Assembly: GCA_023450615.1 (NCBI GenBank)
Contig: JAEXGT010000069.1
Span: 1 to 40,886, forward strand
DNA from: Pseudomonadota bacterium
Lineage (GTDB): Bacteria; Pseudomonadota; Alphaproteobacteria; Rhizobiales; Beijerinckiaceae
Reading direction: 5' to 3'
DNA: 40,886 nt
Under the pieces are notes generated by a model. The model worked only from the letters and a program-made list of their open reading frames with translations, did no database searches and was not told where the DNA came from. Shown in pieces: positions 7,778 to 16,445 of this stretch. Positions within the stretch are counted from its first letter, which is position 1; each line of letters begins with the position of its first letter. The position numbers and the translations under genes are program-made.

Positions 7778-9718
7778 ATGCGCGTTCGTTTCGGCTTTCA
7801 ACTCTCCGTCACGACTCTGTTCGTGGTTGTGGTGCTTGCCGTCGGCCTCACTCTGGTTTTCCTCAGCTTCGATCGCGCCCGTTCAATCACCCGCACGGCC
7901 GCCCTCGCTTTCATCGACCGGGTCGCCGATCACACGGCCGACCGGGTGGATGAAGAGTTCAAGGATGTGCTGGATATTCTGGAGGTCCTGCGGCAGCTCG
8001 GCCCCATCGAGTCGGGCACGATCCTGGGCAATCCGCCTCTCTATGCCAACCTTGCGGCGCTCCTGCGCCAGCATGACCAGCTCTACAATCTCTATGTCGG
8101 CTACGATGACGGCGGGTTCCTGGAACTCGACATGCTGGAACGGGCAGGAGAGGCGGCCCGCGCGCAGATCCAGGCGCCGCCCGATGCCGTCTTCAGGCTG
8201 ACCATCATGGAGACGCAGCCCGGGGAGACGTCGCGGACCCGCTTCACGTTCTATCTCTCTGCCGATCTGGCCATCATCGCCCAGGAACATGGCCCTGCCG
8301 ATTACGATCCGCGCGAGCGGCCATGGTATCGGGACGCCTTCCAGCCCGGAGCCGGCCCGATCACCGAGCCCTACGTCTTCAGCCTCGCCAACTTGGTCGG
8401 CTACACGGTGCGGGCGCCATTCCCGAAAGGGCGGCGCGGCGTCGTCGGGGGAGACATTCTCCTCACCGAGGCCGATGCCTTCCTGCGCTCGCAAAAGCTC
8501 AGCGAGTCAGGTGTCGTATTTCTGTTCGATGACAGCGGCCTGATCGTCGCTCATCCCCGGATGGCGGAGGTTTTCCATCCCCGGCCGGGAGATACTGTCC
8601 GCGATCTTCCGCGCGTCGACCAGCTTGTGCCCGTCGATATCGCGCAGCCCTTGAGCGCGTGGCAGCGGGGCGGGGCGGCGCAGCAATTCTTCGAGGCGCC
8701 GGACGGACGGACCTATGTCATGGCGTTCCGCTCGATCGGGACGGCCAGATCCTCGGGTCTCAGCCTTGCCGTCATGGCGCCGCTCGACGAGTTCTTCGCC
8801 GAGATCGAGGCCGGGCGGCAGCGGCTTTTTCTCCTGGCGCTCGGCCTCGTCATCGCAGCGCTTCCGGTCGTCTGGTGGATCGGCGCGATGCTGTCGGGCT
8901 CCATGAAGGCCCTGGCGCGGGAGACGGACCGCATCCAGAAATTCCAGACGGATGGACCGACGCAGCGGATCCGCTCGATCATCCGGGAGATCGACGACCT
9001 GGGACGATCCGTCGCCACGATGCGCACCGTGGTGCGGACATTCGCCAGCTTCGTGCCGAAGCGCCTCGTCCAGCAGCTCGTGGCCACGGGGGACGCGCTC
9101 CAGCCCGGCGGCTCGCGTCGCGACGTCACGGTTTTGTTCACCGACATCACGGGCTTTACCGCCATCACCGAGAAGGCCGATCCCGAGCAGGTTATGCTCC
9201 GCACCTCCCGCTATCTCGCCGTGCTGTCCGCCGTGATCACGGAGCACGGCGGTACGGTCGATAAATTCGTCGGCGACGCCATCATGGCGATCTGGAATGC
9301 GCCGGCTGACGATCCCGATCATGTCGCTCATGCCTGCGCCGCCGTGCTGGCCTGCCGTGAGGCCAACCGGAGGCTCAATGAGGAGTTCGAGCGCGAGGGC
9401 GCGCCCGCCTACCGGACCCGGTTCGGGCTCCACACCGGAGAGGCCGTCGTCGGCACCATCGGGTCCGATGACCGGATGGCCTACACGGTTCTCGGCGCGG
9501 TGGTGAACCTGGCGGCGCGCCTGGAGCCGCTCAACAAGGATTACGGAACGGATATCCTGGTCAGCGATGCCGTCCAGAGCCAGGTCTCCGACCGCTTCGC
9601 ATTCCGGGCCGTCGACACGATCCAGCCAAAGGGCTTTGCGGCGAGGATCCAGGTGTACGAACTCTGCGGTAAACGAAATGAGCATTCCCGCCAAAAGACA
9701 TCGAGCCTGACGGAATGA
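7778..9718 (+). CDS. Membrane-bound class III adenylate cyclase with extracytoplasmic sensor
   Basis: A 646-residue receptor-type cyclase making cAMP. TM1 spans about residues 9-30. A periplasmic Cache-like sensor follows (RPWYRDAF is typical), then TM2 near 350-372, a HAMP-like linker and the catalytic domain from about 445. Metal aspartates are D456 (FTDITGFT) and D500 (FVGDAIMAIW). Substrate-selecting residues appear as K496 and T570, the Lys/Thr pair of class IIIb adenylate cyclases. Transition-state residues are N577 and R581. GGAAGG lies about 8 nt before the ATG. It seems monocistronic, so the ligand is unknown. Guanylate cyclase activity is less likely from the Lys/Thr pair. Confidence 0.87.
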   Translation: MRVRFGFQLSVTTLFVVVVLAVGLTLVFLSFDRARSITRTAALAFIDRVADHTADRVDEEFKDVLDILEVLRQLGPIESGTILGNPPLYANLAALLRQHDQLYNLYVGYDDGGFLELDMLERAGEAARAQIQAPPDAVFRLTIMETQPGETSRTRFTFYLSADLAIIAQEHGPADYDPRERPWYRDAFQPGAGPITEPYVFSLANLVGYTVRAPFPKGRRGVVGGDILLTEADAFLRSQKLSESGVVFLFDDSGLIVAHPRMAEVFHPRPGDTVRDLPRVDQLVPVDIAQPLSAWQRGGAAQQFFEAPDGRTYVMAFRSIGTARSSGLSLAVMAPLDEFFAEIEAGRQRLFLLALGLVIAALPVVWWIGAMLSGSMKALARETDRIQKFQTDGPTQRIRSIIREIDDLGRSVATMRTVVRTFASFVPKRLVQQLVATGDALQPGGSRRDVTVLFTDITGFTAITEKADPEQVMLRTSRYLAVLSAVITEHGGTVDKFVGDAIMAIWNAPADDPDHVAHACAAVLACREANRRLNEEFEREGAPAYRTRFGLHTGEAVVGTIGSDDRMAYTVLGAVVNLAARLEPLNKDYGTDILVSDAVQSQVSDRFAFRAVDTIQPKGFAARIQVYELCGKRNEHSRQKTSSLTE

Positions 9719-9790
9719 TCGGCCCGAGCGTCGGTTGGCGCGCCGCATCCGTCACGGCGCAGCAAATTCAGAGATTTCATGAGGAAGGAA

Positions 9791-9880
9791 TGGCGGAGAG
9801 GGGGAGATTCGAACTCCCGATACGGTTGCCCGTATGCCGCATTTCGAGTGCGGTGCATTCAACCACTCTGCCACCTCTCC
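9791..9880 (-). tRNA. tRNA-Ser (anticodon CGA)
   Basis: Read on the minus strand, a 90-nt class II tRNA starting GGAGAGGTGGCAGAGTGG. The anticodon arm is CCGCA-CTCGAAA-TGCGG, giving CGA. A long variable arm follows, then the T loop TTCGAAT, and CCA is encoded at 9791-9793. It decodes UCG serine codons. Confidence 0.95.
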
Positions 9881-9981
9881 GGGTCGCGAAGGCCCTGGGG
9901 CCCGCTGGTTGACGCCGGGTGGATATCATGGGCTTGGCGGCTCTTCAAGCACCCTGAGACATGTTTTTGCGGGGTTTTTGA

Positions 9982-10010
9982 TTGACAAAGCCAAGGGGAG
10001 CCCGTAGGTA
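9982..10010 (+). promoter_or_regulatory. Sigma-70 type promoter of rplU-rpmA
   Basis: TTGACA at 9982-9987 is followed after 17 bp by TAGGTA at 10005-10010. The -35 is perfect, the -10 weaker. The predicted start would give a leader of about 135-140 nt before rplU. Confidence 0.5.
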
Positions 10011-10154
10011 AGCGTCCTCTATGAGCGGATAAAAGTGTCTGCTCGTATCCATGCGGCTGCGCCAAGCGGCCGTGAACCGAAGCCGGAAACTGCCAAAAAG
10101 CCAAGCCTGCGGGAGCTTTCCCGTTGAGATTTGGGTTTGAACACGAGGATCAAG

Positions 10155-10547
10155 ATGTTCGCAGTGATCAAGACCGGCGGCAAGCAGTATCGCGTTGCCG
10201 CCAACGACGTCATCACCGTCGCCACGCTCGCGGGCGAGCCGGGCACCGCCGTTACGTTTGACCAGGTTCTCATGGTCACCAACGACGGCTCGACCCAGGT
10301 TGGCGCCCCCCTCGTCGAGGGCGTGACCGTGGCCGGCGAAGTGGTGGAGCACACCCGCGGCGAGAAGGTCATTTCCTTCAAGAAGCGCCGTCGCCAGAAT
10401 TCCCGCCGCAAGCGCGGGCATCGCCAGGATTACACCGTTGTGCGGATCACCGAGATCCTCGCCGGTGGCGCGAAGCCCAAGAAGGCGGCTGCCAAGAAGT
10501 CCACGAAGGCTGCGGCTGACGAAGCTGCGCCGGCCACCGCTGAATAA
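10155..10547 (+). CDS. rplU: 50S ribosomal protein L21
   Basis: A 130-residue protein beginning MFAVIKTGGKQYRV, the standard L21 start. It binds 23S rRNA in the large subunit. The conserved core runs to about residue 100 (KRRRQNSRRKRGHRQ, typical of L21). A lysine/alanine-rich tail of some 30 residues follows, as in many alphaproteobacteria. The ATG at 10155 is chosen over an upstream ATG eight codons earlier because GAGG lies 6 nt before it and L21 starts there. It is co-transcribed with rpmA. Confidence 0.98.
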   Translation: MFAVIKTGGKQYRVAANDVITVATLAGEPGTAVTFDQVLMVTNDGSTQVGAPLVEGVTVAGEVVEHTRGEKVISFKKRRRQNSRRKRGHRQDYTVVRITEILAGGAKPKKAAAKKSTKAAADEAAPATAE

Positions 10548-10586
10548 GCGTTCGGCACCTGACACAGAACACGGGAGTACATACCC

Positions 10587-10853
10587 ATGGCTCATAAAAA
10601 AGCAGGCGGCTCGTCCCGCAACGGACGCGACTCCGACGGCCGTCGCCTCGGCGTCAAGAAGTTCGGCGACCAGCAGGTCATCGCCGGCAACATCATCATT
10701 CGTCAGCGCGGCACGAAATGGCATGCCGGCGCTAACGTCGGCATGGGCAAAGACCACACCCTCTTTGCCACGGCCAATGGCCGAGTCCGATTCCTTACGC
10801 GTCAAGGCCGAGCATTCGTATCGGTCGTACCGGCCCAAGAGGCAGCAGAGTAA
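10587..10853 (+). CDS. rpmA: 50S ribosomal protein L27
   Basis: An 88-residue protein starting MAHKKAGGSSRNGRDS, the standard L27 N-terminus that reaches the peptidyl-transferase centre. Its length is normal for the family. It lies 39 nt after rplU, the usual pair, with a GGGAG ribosome binding site upstream. A structured 3' region and a strong terminator follow. Confidence 0.98.
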   Translation: MAHKKAGGSSRNGRDSDGRRLGVKKFGDQQVIAGNIIIRQRGTKWHAGANVGMGKDHTLFATANGRVRFLTRQGRAFVSVVPAQEAAE

Positions 10854-10872
10854 ACGGCGAGAGCAAAACGAA

Positions 10873-10938
10873 GGAGCTCCCGCCGGCATCACACCGACCC
10901 GGCGGATCAAAAGCTCCAAGTGGCCCTTCAAAAGGCCA
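10873..10938 (+). other. Hairpin-rich 3' region of rpmA
   Basis: A nested hairpin has outer arms GGAGCT (10873-10878) and AGCTCC (10912-10917) and inner arms CCGCCGG (10880-10886) and CCGGCGG (10899-10905). A second has arms TGGCC (10921-10925) and GGCCA (10934-10938). Both lie between the rpmA stop and the terminator, so they belong to the transcript's 3' UTR. Confidence 0.5.
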
Positions 10939-10961
10939 AGCTCAGATCCAAAAACCGACAG

Positions 10962-10997
10962 GGGGAGGTGGGATGTCCACCTCCCCTTCGTGTTTTT
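10962..10997 (+). terminator. Rho-independent terminator of rplU-rpmA
   Basis: A perfect 10-bp stem, GGGGAGGTGG (10962-10971) and CCACCTCCCC (10977-10986), encloses a 5-nt loop. TTCGTGTTTTT follows. Confidence 0.85.
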
Positions 10998-11035
10998 CGG
11001 GCCCAGGGAGGGCCCATTCGGATCGGAGCAAGACC

Positions 11036-11686
11036 ATGTTTCCCGACCTCACCCGTGACGATGTCTTCCGTCTCGAGACGCGCCGCCTGTGGCTGCGCTG
11101 GCCTCGCCTTGCGGATGCTCAAGCCGTCGTACGCCTTGCCGGTGAGAAAGCTGTCGCGGACATGACGGCTCGAATTCCGCATCCATATTCCCCGGAACAG
11201 GCCGAGAGGTTCATCTTCCACGCCCGGCGGTCCAATGCGGACGGCGAGAGCCTGCAACTGGCGATCACCCCGAAGGGCAAGCCGAACAGCCTCATCGGCA
11301 TGGTCGGCATCGGACCGGACCCTGATACGGGCAAGCCGAATCTCGGCTACTGGCTCGGCACGCCATCCTGGGGGCACGGCTATGCCACGGAGGCGGCCCG
11401 CGCTCTGATTGATGCCTTCTTCGCCTATGGCGACGGGAGCGAGATCACGGCTTGCGCCAGGGTCATCAACCCGGCCTCCCGGCGGGTTCTGGAGAAGTGC
11501 GGCTTTGCCTATCAGGGCGCCGGGCTCTCGGAGCTTCCCGCCCGGTGCGGCCTCTATCCGGTCGACCATTTCCGTCTCGACCGGCGGACCTGGGAAAGCC
11601 TGAAGACCTGGAGCCATACGGGCTTCGTTCCCGAGCCCGCCTCCGTCGAGGTCGAAATCGACCGCTCCATCTCGCTCGCGAGCTAG
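11036..11686 (+). CDS. GNAT-family N-acetyltransferase
   Basis: A 216-residue acetyltransferase of the RimJ/RimL-like GNAT branch that uses acetyl-CoA. The N-terminus has the typical ETRRLWLRWPRLAD. The acetyl-CoA-binding region is GYWLGTPSWGHGYATEAA, followed by the NPASRRVLEKCGF motif found across the branch. The ATG at 11036 has GGAG about 8 nt upstream. An earlier in-frame ATG lies inside the terminator hairpin and is rejected. Substrate unknown. A GNAT gene between rpmA and obgE is common in Hyphomicrobiales. Its TAG stop is also the first three bases of a repeat copy. Confidence 0.88.
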   Translation: MFPDLTRDDVFRLETRRLWLRWPRLADAQAVVRLAGEKAVADMTARIPHPYSPEQAERFIFHARRSNADGESLQLAITPKGKPNSLIGMVGIGPDPDTGKPNLGYWLGTPSWGHGYATEAARALIDAFFAYGDGSEITACARVINPASRRVLEKCGFAYQGAGLSELPARCGLYPVDHFRLDRRTWESLKTWSHTGFVPEPASVEVEIDRSISLAS

Positions 11687-11743
11687 AGTCTCGAACGCAA
11701 AAGCGGGTGCCGGTTTTGCGTGAAGAGGCGCTCAAAGGTAAAA
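11684..11743 (+). repeat. Partial copy of the TAGAGCATCG repeat family
   Basis: About 60 bp match the first half of the 105-bp repeats at 24252 and 28087. It starts TAGAGTCTCGAACGCAAAAG and keeps the hairpin ACGCAAAA/TTTTGCGT. It lacks the second half. It begins exactly at the stop codon of the GNAT gene. Confidence 0.7.
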
Positions 11744-11748
11744 CCGAG

Positions 11749-11784
11749 GCGCTCCCGGAAACCATTCGGGGGCGCTTCTCTTTT
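11749..11784 (+). terminator. Probable terminator after the GNAT gene
   Basis: GCGCTCCCG (11749-11757) pairs with CGGGGGCGC (11767-11775) with one G-T pair. TTCTCTTTT follows. It lies between the partial repeat and obgE. Confidence 0.5.
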
Positions 11785-11831
11785 GTCTCGGCGTTGCTCG
11801 CTTCCATATTGTCCCGTAAAGGGTACGGGTT

Positions 11832-12869
11832 ATGAAATTTCTCGACCAAGCCAAGATCTATATTCGTTCCGGCAACGGCGGCGGTGGCGCCGTGTCGTTC
11901 CGCCGTGAAAAGTTCATCGAGTTCGGCGGGCCGGACGGCGGCGACGGCGGCCGCGGCGGCGACGTGTGGGCCGAATGCGTCGAGGGGCTCAACACCCTCA
12001 TCGACTACCGCTACCAGCAGCATTTCAAGGCCAAGACCGGCGGCCACGGCATGGGCAAGAACCGTGCCGGCGCCAAGGGAGCGGATGTGGTGCTCAAGGT
12101 TCCGGCGGGCACCGAGATCCTGGAGGAGGATGGCGAGACCGTCATCGCCGACATGACTCATGTGGGCCAGAAGGTGCTGCTCGCCAAAGGCGGCAATGGC
12201 GGCTTCGGCAACGCCTATTTCACCACCTCCACCAACCGCGCTCCGCGCCGGGCCAATCCCGGCCAGGAGGGCGTGGAGATGACGATCATCCTGCGCCTCA
12301 AGCTGATCGCGGATGCGGGCCTCGTCGGGCTGCCCAATGCGGGCAAGTCCACGTTCCTCGCCACCGTCACCGCGGCCAAGCCCAAGATCGCGGATTATCC
12401 GTTCACCACGCTCCATCCGGGGCTTGGCGTCGTGCGCATTCACAACCGCGAATTCGTGCTGGCGGACATTCCCGGCCTCATCGAAGGCGCATCCGAGGGC
12501 ATCGGCCTCGGCGACCGTTTCTTGAGCCACGTGGAGCGCTGCCGCGTTCTGCTGCATCTCGTGGAAGGAACGAGCGAGGATGCGGGCGAGGCTTATAAAG
12601 TTGTTCGCCATGAGATCGAGGCCTACGGTCATGGACTTGCGGACAAACCCGAAGTCGTGGCGCTCTCCAAGGCCGACGCGCTCGATGAGGAGACGCTGAA
12701 GGAGCAGCTGAAGAAGCTGAAGAAAGCCTGCAAGCGCACGCCTCTCGTGATTTCATCCGCATCGGGTCAGGGCGTGCAGGAGGCCTTGCAGTCTCTGCTC
12801 GCAGTAATCGACGAAGCAAAGGCGGAGGAAGTGGACGCCGCCCAGGCGCAGGAAGAGTGGCATCCGTGA
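11832..12869 (+). CDS. obgE: Obg-family GTPase (ribosome assembly)
   Basis: A 345-residue GTPase acting in 50S assembly and stress response. The glycine-rich Obg fold fills about residues 1-158 (SGNGGGGAVSFRREK). The G domain follows: G1 GLPNAGKST, switch motif DYPFTTLHPGLG, G3 DIPGLIEGA and a G4-like SKAD. It ends after the G domain with an acidic tail and lacks the OCT domain of Bacillus Obg, which is normal here. The next gene overlaps its stop. Confidence 0.96.
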   Translation: MKFLDQAKIYIRSGNGGGGAVSFRREKFIEFGGPDGGDGGRGGDVWAECVEGLNTLIDYRYQQHFKAKTGGHGMGKNRAGAKGADVVLKVPAGTEILEEDGETVIADMTHVGQKVLLAKGGNGGFGNAYFTTSTNRAPRRANPGQEGVEMTIILRLKLIADAGLVGLPNAGKSTFLATVTAAKPKIADYPFTTLHPGLGVVRIHNREFVLADIPGLIEGASEGIGLGDRFLSHVERCRVLLHLVEGTSEDAGEAYKVVRHEIEAYGHGLADKPEVVALSKADALDEETLKEQLKKLKKACKRTPLVISSASGQGVQEALQSLLAVIDEAKAEEVDAAQAQEEWHP

Positions 12870-13996
12870 GTCCGCAGCTCAGCCAGTTCCGCCGTGTCGT
12901 TCTCAAAGTAGGCTCCGCGCTTCTGGTTGATCGCGCGCGCGGGCGCTTGAACCATGCATGGCTTGCAGCACTTGCTGAGGACATTGCCGATCTTCATGCG
13001 AAGGGCGCCGACGTTCTCGTCGTGTCCTCCGGCGCCATCGCCATGGGCCGCACGGTCCTGGGCCTTCCTTCCGGCCCCTTGAAGCTCGAAGAGAGCCAGG
13101 CTGCTGCCGCCGTCGGCCAGATTGCGCTCGCGCGGACGTGGTCCGAGGTGCTCGCGCATCACGGCATCACGGCAGGCCAGATTCTCGTTACCCTCTCCGA
13201 CACGGAGGAGCGGCGGCGCTATCTCAATGCGCGCGCGACGACGCTGAAGCTGCTCGACATGCGCGCTGTGCCGGTAGTCAACGAGAACGACACCGTGGCG
13301 ACCTCCGAAATTCGCTACGGCGACAACGACCGTTTGGCCGCGCGCGTCGCCACCATGATCGGCGCGGATCTGCTGGTCCTGTTCTCGGACATCGATGGGC
13401 TCTACACCGCACCGCCTGCTTCCGATCCGAAGGCCGAGCATATTCCGGTGGTCGAGCGCATCACGCCTGCCATCGAAGCGATGGCGGGAGGCGCTGCCTC
13501 CGAGCTCTCCCGCGGCGGCATGCGCACGAAGATCGAGGCGGGCAAGATCGCGACCGCCAGCGGCACGCATATGATCATCGCCGATGGACGTACGAAGAAC
13601 CCGCTGAAGCGCGTGGCCGACGGCGAGCGCTGCACCTGGTTCCTCACGCCCTCCAATCCCGCGACCGCTCGCAAGACGTGGATCGCAGGCGCGCTGGAGC
13701 CGCGCGGCACGCTCATCGTCGATGACGGCGCGGCGCGGGCGCTGCAGGGTGGCGCGAGCCTGCTGCCTGTCGGCGTGCGGCGCATCGAAGGCACGTTCCA
13801 TCGCGGCGATGCGGTGACGATCCGCGACGGGTCCCGTGTTCTCGGGCGCGGCCTCGTGGCCTACGACGCGGACGAGGCCTCACGCATCATCGGCCGTCCG
13901 AGCCGGGAGATCGAGGCGATTCTCGGTTATGCGGGACGCGCCGAGATGATTCACCGGGACGACATGGCGCTGGATACCGGAACAACGCTTTCCTGA
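12866..13996 (+). CDS. proB: Glutamate 5-kinase
   Basis: Catalyses the first step of proline synthesis, ATP-dependent phosphorylation of glutamate. The amino acid kinase domain covers about residues 8-255 (VVLKVGSALL, VSSGAIAMGR, NENDTVA, GDNDRLAARVA). A C-terminal PUA domain follows (GTLIVDDGAARAL, GDAVTIRD). I chose the GTG at 12866, which overlaps the obgE stop as GTGA, because GGAAG lies 10 nt upstream. A GTG at 12857 is too close to that site. This gives 376 residues. It is coupled to obgE and followed 9 nt later by proA. Confidence 0.95.
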   Translation: MSPQLSQFRRVVLKVGSALLVDRARGRLNHAWLAALAEDIADLHAKGADVLVVSSGAIAMGRTVLGLPSGPLKLEESQAAAAVGQIALARTWSEVLAHHGITAGQILVTLSDTEERRRYLNARATTLKLLDMRAVPVVNENDTVATSEIRYGDNDRLAARVATMIGADLLVLFSDIDGLYTAPPASDPKAEHIPVVERITPAIEAMAGGAASELSRGGMRTKIEAGKIATASGTHMIIADGRTKNPLKRVADGERCTWFLTPSNPATARKTWIAGALEPRGTLIVDDGAARALQGGASLLPVGVRRIEGTFHRGDAVTIRDGSRVLGRGLVAYDADEASRIIGRPSREIEAILGYAGRAEMIHRDDMALDTGTTLS

Positions 13997-14005
13997 GAGA
14001 CAATC

Positions 14006-15292
14006 ATGAACACTCTCACGCTGATCGACAGTGGTGACATAGCGGAGATGATGCTGCGCATGGGGCGCGATGTGCGCCATGCCGCCCGCAAGATCGCGTT
14101 GGCTTCGGACGAACAGAAGAATGCTGCTCTGCGCGCCATGGCCGCCAGCATTCGCGCGCGGGCCTCGGACATTCTTGCCGCCAATGCGGAGGATCTCGCG
14201 GAGGCGAGGGCCAAGGGGCAGACGTCCGCCTTCATCGACCGCCTCGTTCTCAACCCGGAACGTCTCGAAGCCATCGCCGCAGGGGTCGAGAGCGTTGCTG
14301 CTCTTCCCGATCCGGTCGGGCGCGTACTGGCGCAGTTCGAGCGTCCGAATGGTTTGAGGATCGAGCGCGTGGCGACGCCGCTCGGCGTGATCGGCGTGAT
14401 CTTCGAAAGTCGCCCGAACGTCACGGCGGATGCAGGCGCGCTCTGCCTCAAGGCGGGTAATGCCGCCATTCTCCGTACGGGCTCCGACAGCTTCCGCACC
14501 TCCATGGTCATCGCTCAGGGGATGAGCGAAGGGCTGGAGCAGGCGGGCCTGCCTGCCGATGCCATCCGCCTCGTGCCGACACGCGACCGGGCTGCGGTGG
14601 GCGCCATGCTCTCGGGGCTGAACGGCAATATCGACGTCATCGTGCCGCGCGGCGGCAAAAACCTCGTGGCGCGCGTGCAGGACGAAGCGCGCGTGCCGGT
14701 CTTCGCGCATCTCGAAGGGCTCAACCATGTGTTCGTGCATGAACGGGCCGATTTGGAAATGGCGAAAGAGATCGTGCTGAACGCCAAGATGCGCCGCACC
14801 GGCGTGTGCGGCGCGGCGGAGACGCTGCTCGTGGATCGCGGTTGCGCCGCAACGCATCTGAAGCCGCTGGTTTCGATGCTGCTCGATGCGGGTTGCGCCG
14901 TGCGCGGCGATTCCGACGTACAGGCAGTGGACACACGCGTGACGGCGGCAACGGAAGAGGATTGGCGCACGGAATATCTCGATGCGATCATCGCGGTGCG
15001 CGTTGTGGACGGCCTGGATGAGGCCATCGCGCATATCGAGTCGTACGGCTCCCATCACACGGATTCCATCGTCACGGATGACGCCGCTGCGGCGGAGCGC
15101 TTCCTGGCGCAAGTCGATTCCGCCATCGTGCTGCACAACGCTTCCACGCAATTCGCCGATGGCGGCGAGTTCGGCTTCGGAGCCGAGATCGGCATCGCCA
15201 CGGGGCGCATGCACGCGCGCGGGCCCGTCGGTGTCGAGCAGTTGACCTCGTTCAAATATCGCATCCGCGGTTCGGGCCAGACACGTCCGTGA
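14006..15292 (+). CDS. proA: Glutamate-5-semialdehyde dehydrogenase
   Basis: A 428-residue NADPH-dependent enzyme, the second step of proline synthesis, reducing glutamyl-5-phosphate. The catalytic cysteine is C268 in MRRTGVCGAAET. Other family landmarks are GVIGVIFESRPNVTADA and the C-terminal GEFGFGAEIGIATGR. Length is normal. It sits 9 nt after proB, and its TGA overlaps the GTG of nadD. Confidence 0.97.
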   Translation: MNTLTLIDSGDIAEMMLRMGRDVRHAARKIALASDEQKNAALRAMAASIRARASDILAANAEDLAEARAKGQTSAFIDRLVLNPERLEAIAAGVESVAALPDPVGRVLAQFERPNGLRIERVATPLGVIGVIFESRPNVTADAGALCLKAGNAAILRTGSDSFRTSMVIAQGMSEGLEQAGLPADAIRLVPTRDRAAVGAMLSGLNGNIDVIVPRGGKNLVARVQDEARVPVFAHLEGLNHVFVHERADLEMAKEIVLNAKMRRTGVCGAAETLLVDRGCAATHLKPLVSMLLDAGCAVRGDSDVQAVDTRVTAATEEDWRTEYLDAIIAVRVVDGLDEAIAHIESYGSHHTDSIVTDDAAAAERFLAQVDSAIVLHNASTQFADGGEFGFGAEIGIATGRMHARGPVGVEQLTSFKYRIRGSGQTRP

Positions 15293-15945
15293 GTATTCCG
15301 CCTTCCCGTTTCCGGATCATGCCCTCGGGGCTCGTGCGCCTGCCTGTTGCCATACCCGGCATGCGCATCGGGCTTTATGGCGGCTCGTTCAATCCCGCTC
15401 ATGCGGGGCACCGTCATGTGAGCCTCATGGCGCTCAAGCGGTTGAGGCTCGATCGGGTCTGGTGGATCGTCACGCCCGGCAATCCGCTGAAGGACACGGG
15501 CGAGCTCGCCTCCACCGAAATGCGCGTGGCGCAGGCCAGGGAGATCACCGATGATCCCCGCATCGATGTGACCGCCTTCGAAGGCGAGATCGGCGCGCGC
15601 TATACCGTTGATACGCTGGCTTATCTCAAGCGGCGCTTCCCGGGCGTGCATTTCGTGTGGGTAATGGGGGCCGACAATCTTGCGGGCTTCCACCGCTGGC
15701 GGGGCTGGCGGCGGATCGCCCGCATGATGCCCATGGCCATCGTCGACCGGCCGGGCTGGACCCTGAAGGCCATGAACGCCCGAAGCGCGCAAGCCCTTGC
15801 GAAATGGCGCATCGACGAGGGGAGGGCGACAGCCCTGGCGGGCCTGCGGGGCCCCGCCTGGGTGTTCCTCCACGGACCCCGCTCGCACCTGTCGTCCACA
15901 ATGCTGCGGCGAATGGCCAGAACTTCTCCTTCTGGGGGACGTTGA
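15289..15945 (+). CDS. nadD: Nicotinate-nucleotide adenylyltransferase
   Basis: Makes nicotinate adenine dinucleotide from nicotinate mononucleotide and ATP in NAD synthesis. The nucleotidyltransferase signature GLYGGSFNPAHAGH holds the HxGH motif. The C-terminal SSTMLRR corresponds to the family's SSTxIR motif. The GTG at 15289 overlaps the proA stop, giving 218 residues. The conserved core begins only at the ATG at 15361, so the true start could be that or the ATG at 15319; none has a clear ribosome binding site. Confidence 0.93.
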   Translation: MSIPPSRFRIMPSGLVRLPVAIPGMRIGLYGGSFNPAHAGHRHVSLMALKRLRLDRVWWIVTPGNPLKDTGELASTEMRVAQAREITDDPRIDVTAFEGEIGARYTVDTLAYLKRRFPGVHFVWVMGADNLAGFHRWRGWRRIARMMPMAIVDRPGWTLKAMNARSAQALAKWRIDEGRATALAGLRGPAWVFLHGPRSHLSSTMLRRMARTSPSGGR

Positions 15946-16010
15946 AAAAGTAGGGCATTCGATCTTATCTTAAGGATCGGTGCTTCATATGAGCGCTGCT
16001 TAGAAAGGGC

Positions 16011-16427
16011 TTGAACCTGAACCGACTGAACACTGTCGAAGCGGATACGAACACGCTTCACCCTCTCTCCGGAGCGACTGCTCCGCATGATGAGGATATC
16101 CGGGCCGTCGCCCTGGCTTCTCTCGAGGATATGAAGGCCGAGAACACGGTCGAAATCGACCTGGTCGGCAAAACCTCGCTTGCAGATACCATGATCGTCA
16201 CATCGGGCCGTTCCCACCGTCACGTGGGCGCGATTGCCGACCGTCTGGTCAAGGACCTCAAGGATAAGGGGTTCGGCAATGCGCGCGTGGAGGGGATGCC
16301 CGCCTGCGATTGGGTGCTGATCGACGCCGGCGACATTCTCGTTCACATTTTCCGTCCCGAGGTGCGTGGCTTCTACAACCTCGAGAAGATGTGGGGCGCC
16401 GATCGTCCTCAGGATCGCGCGAGCTGA
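16011..16427 (+). CDS. rsfS: Ribosome silencing factor
   Basis: A 138-residue RsfS/Iojap protein that binds L14 and blocks subunit joining when nutrients are short. The core motifs are LEDMKAENTVEIDL, DTMIVTSGRSHRHV, DWVLIDAGDILVHIF and FYNLEKMW. No ATG precedes the conserved core in frame. The TTG at 16011 is the likely start, although the AAAGGG before it is close. The exact start is therefore uncertain. It lies between nadD and rlmH, the usual order. Confidence 0.93.
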   Translation: MNLNRLNTVEADTNTLHPLSGATAPHDEDIRAVALASLEDMKAENTVEIDLVGKTSLADTMIVTSGRSHRHVGAIADRLVKDLKDKGFGNARVEGMPACDWVLIDAGDILVHIFRPEVRGFYNLEKMWGADRPQDRAS

Positions 16428-16445
16428 TGAAGAAGGCCTGAAACG

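Noticed and set aside
10973..11035. An upstream ATG for the GNAT gene
   Set aside because: It starts inside the terminator hairpin; the ATG at 11036 has a proper ribosome binding site.
13880..15214. A 444-codon minus-strand frame opposite proA
   Set aside because: proA is unambiguous and the antisense product has no motif.
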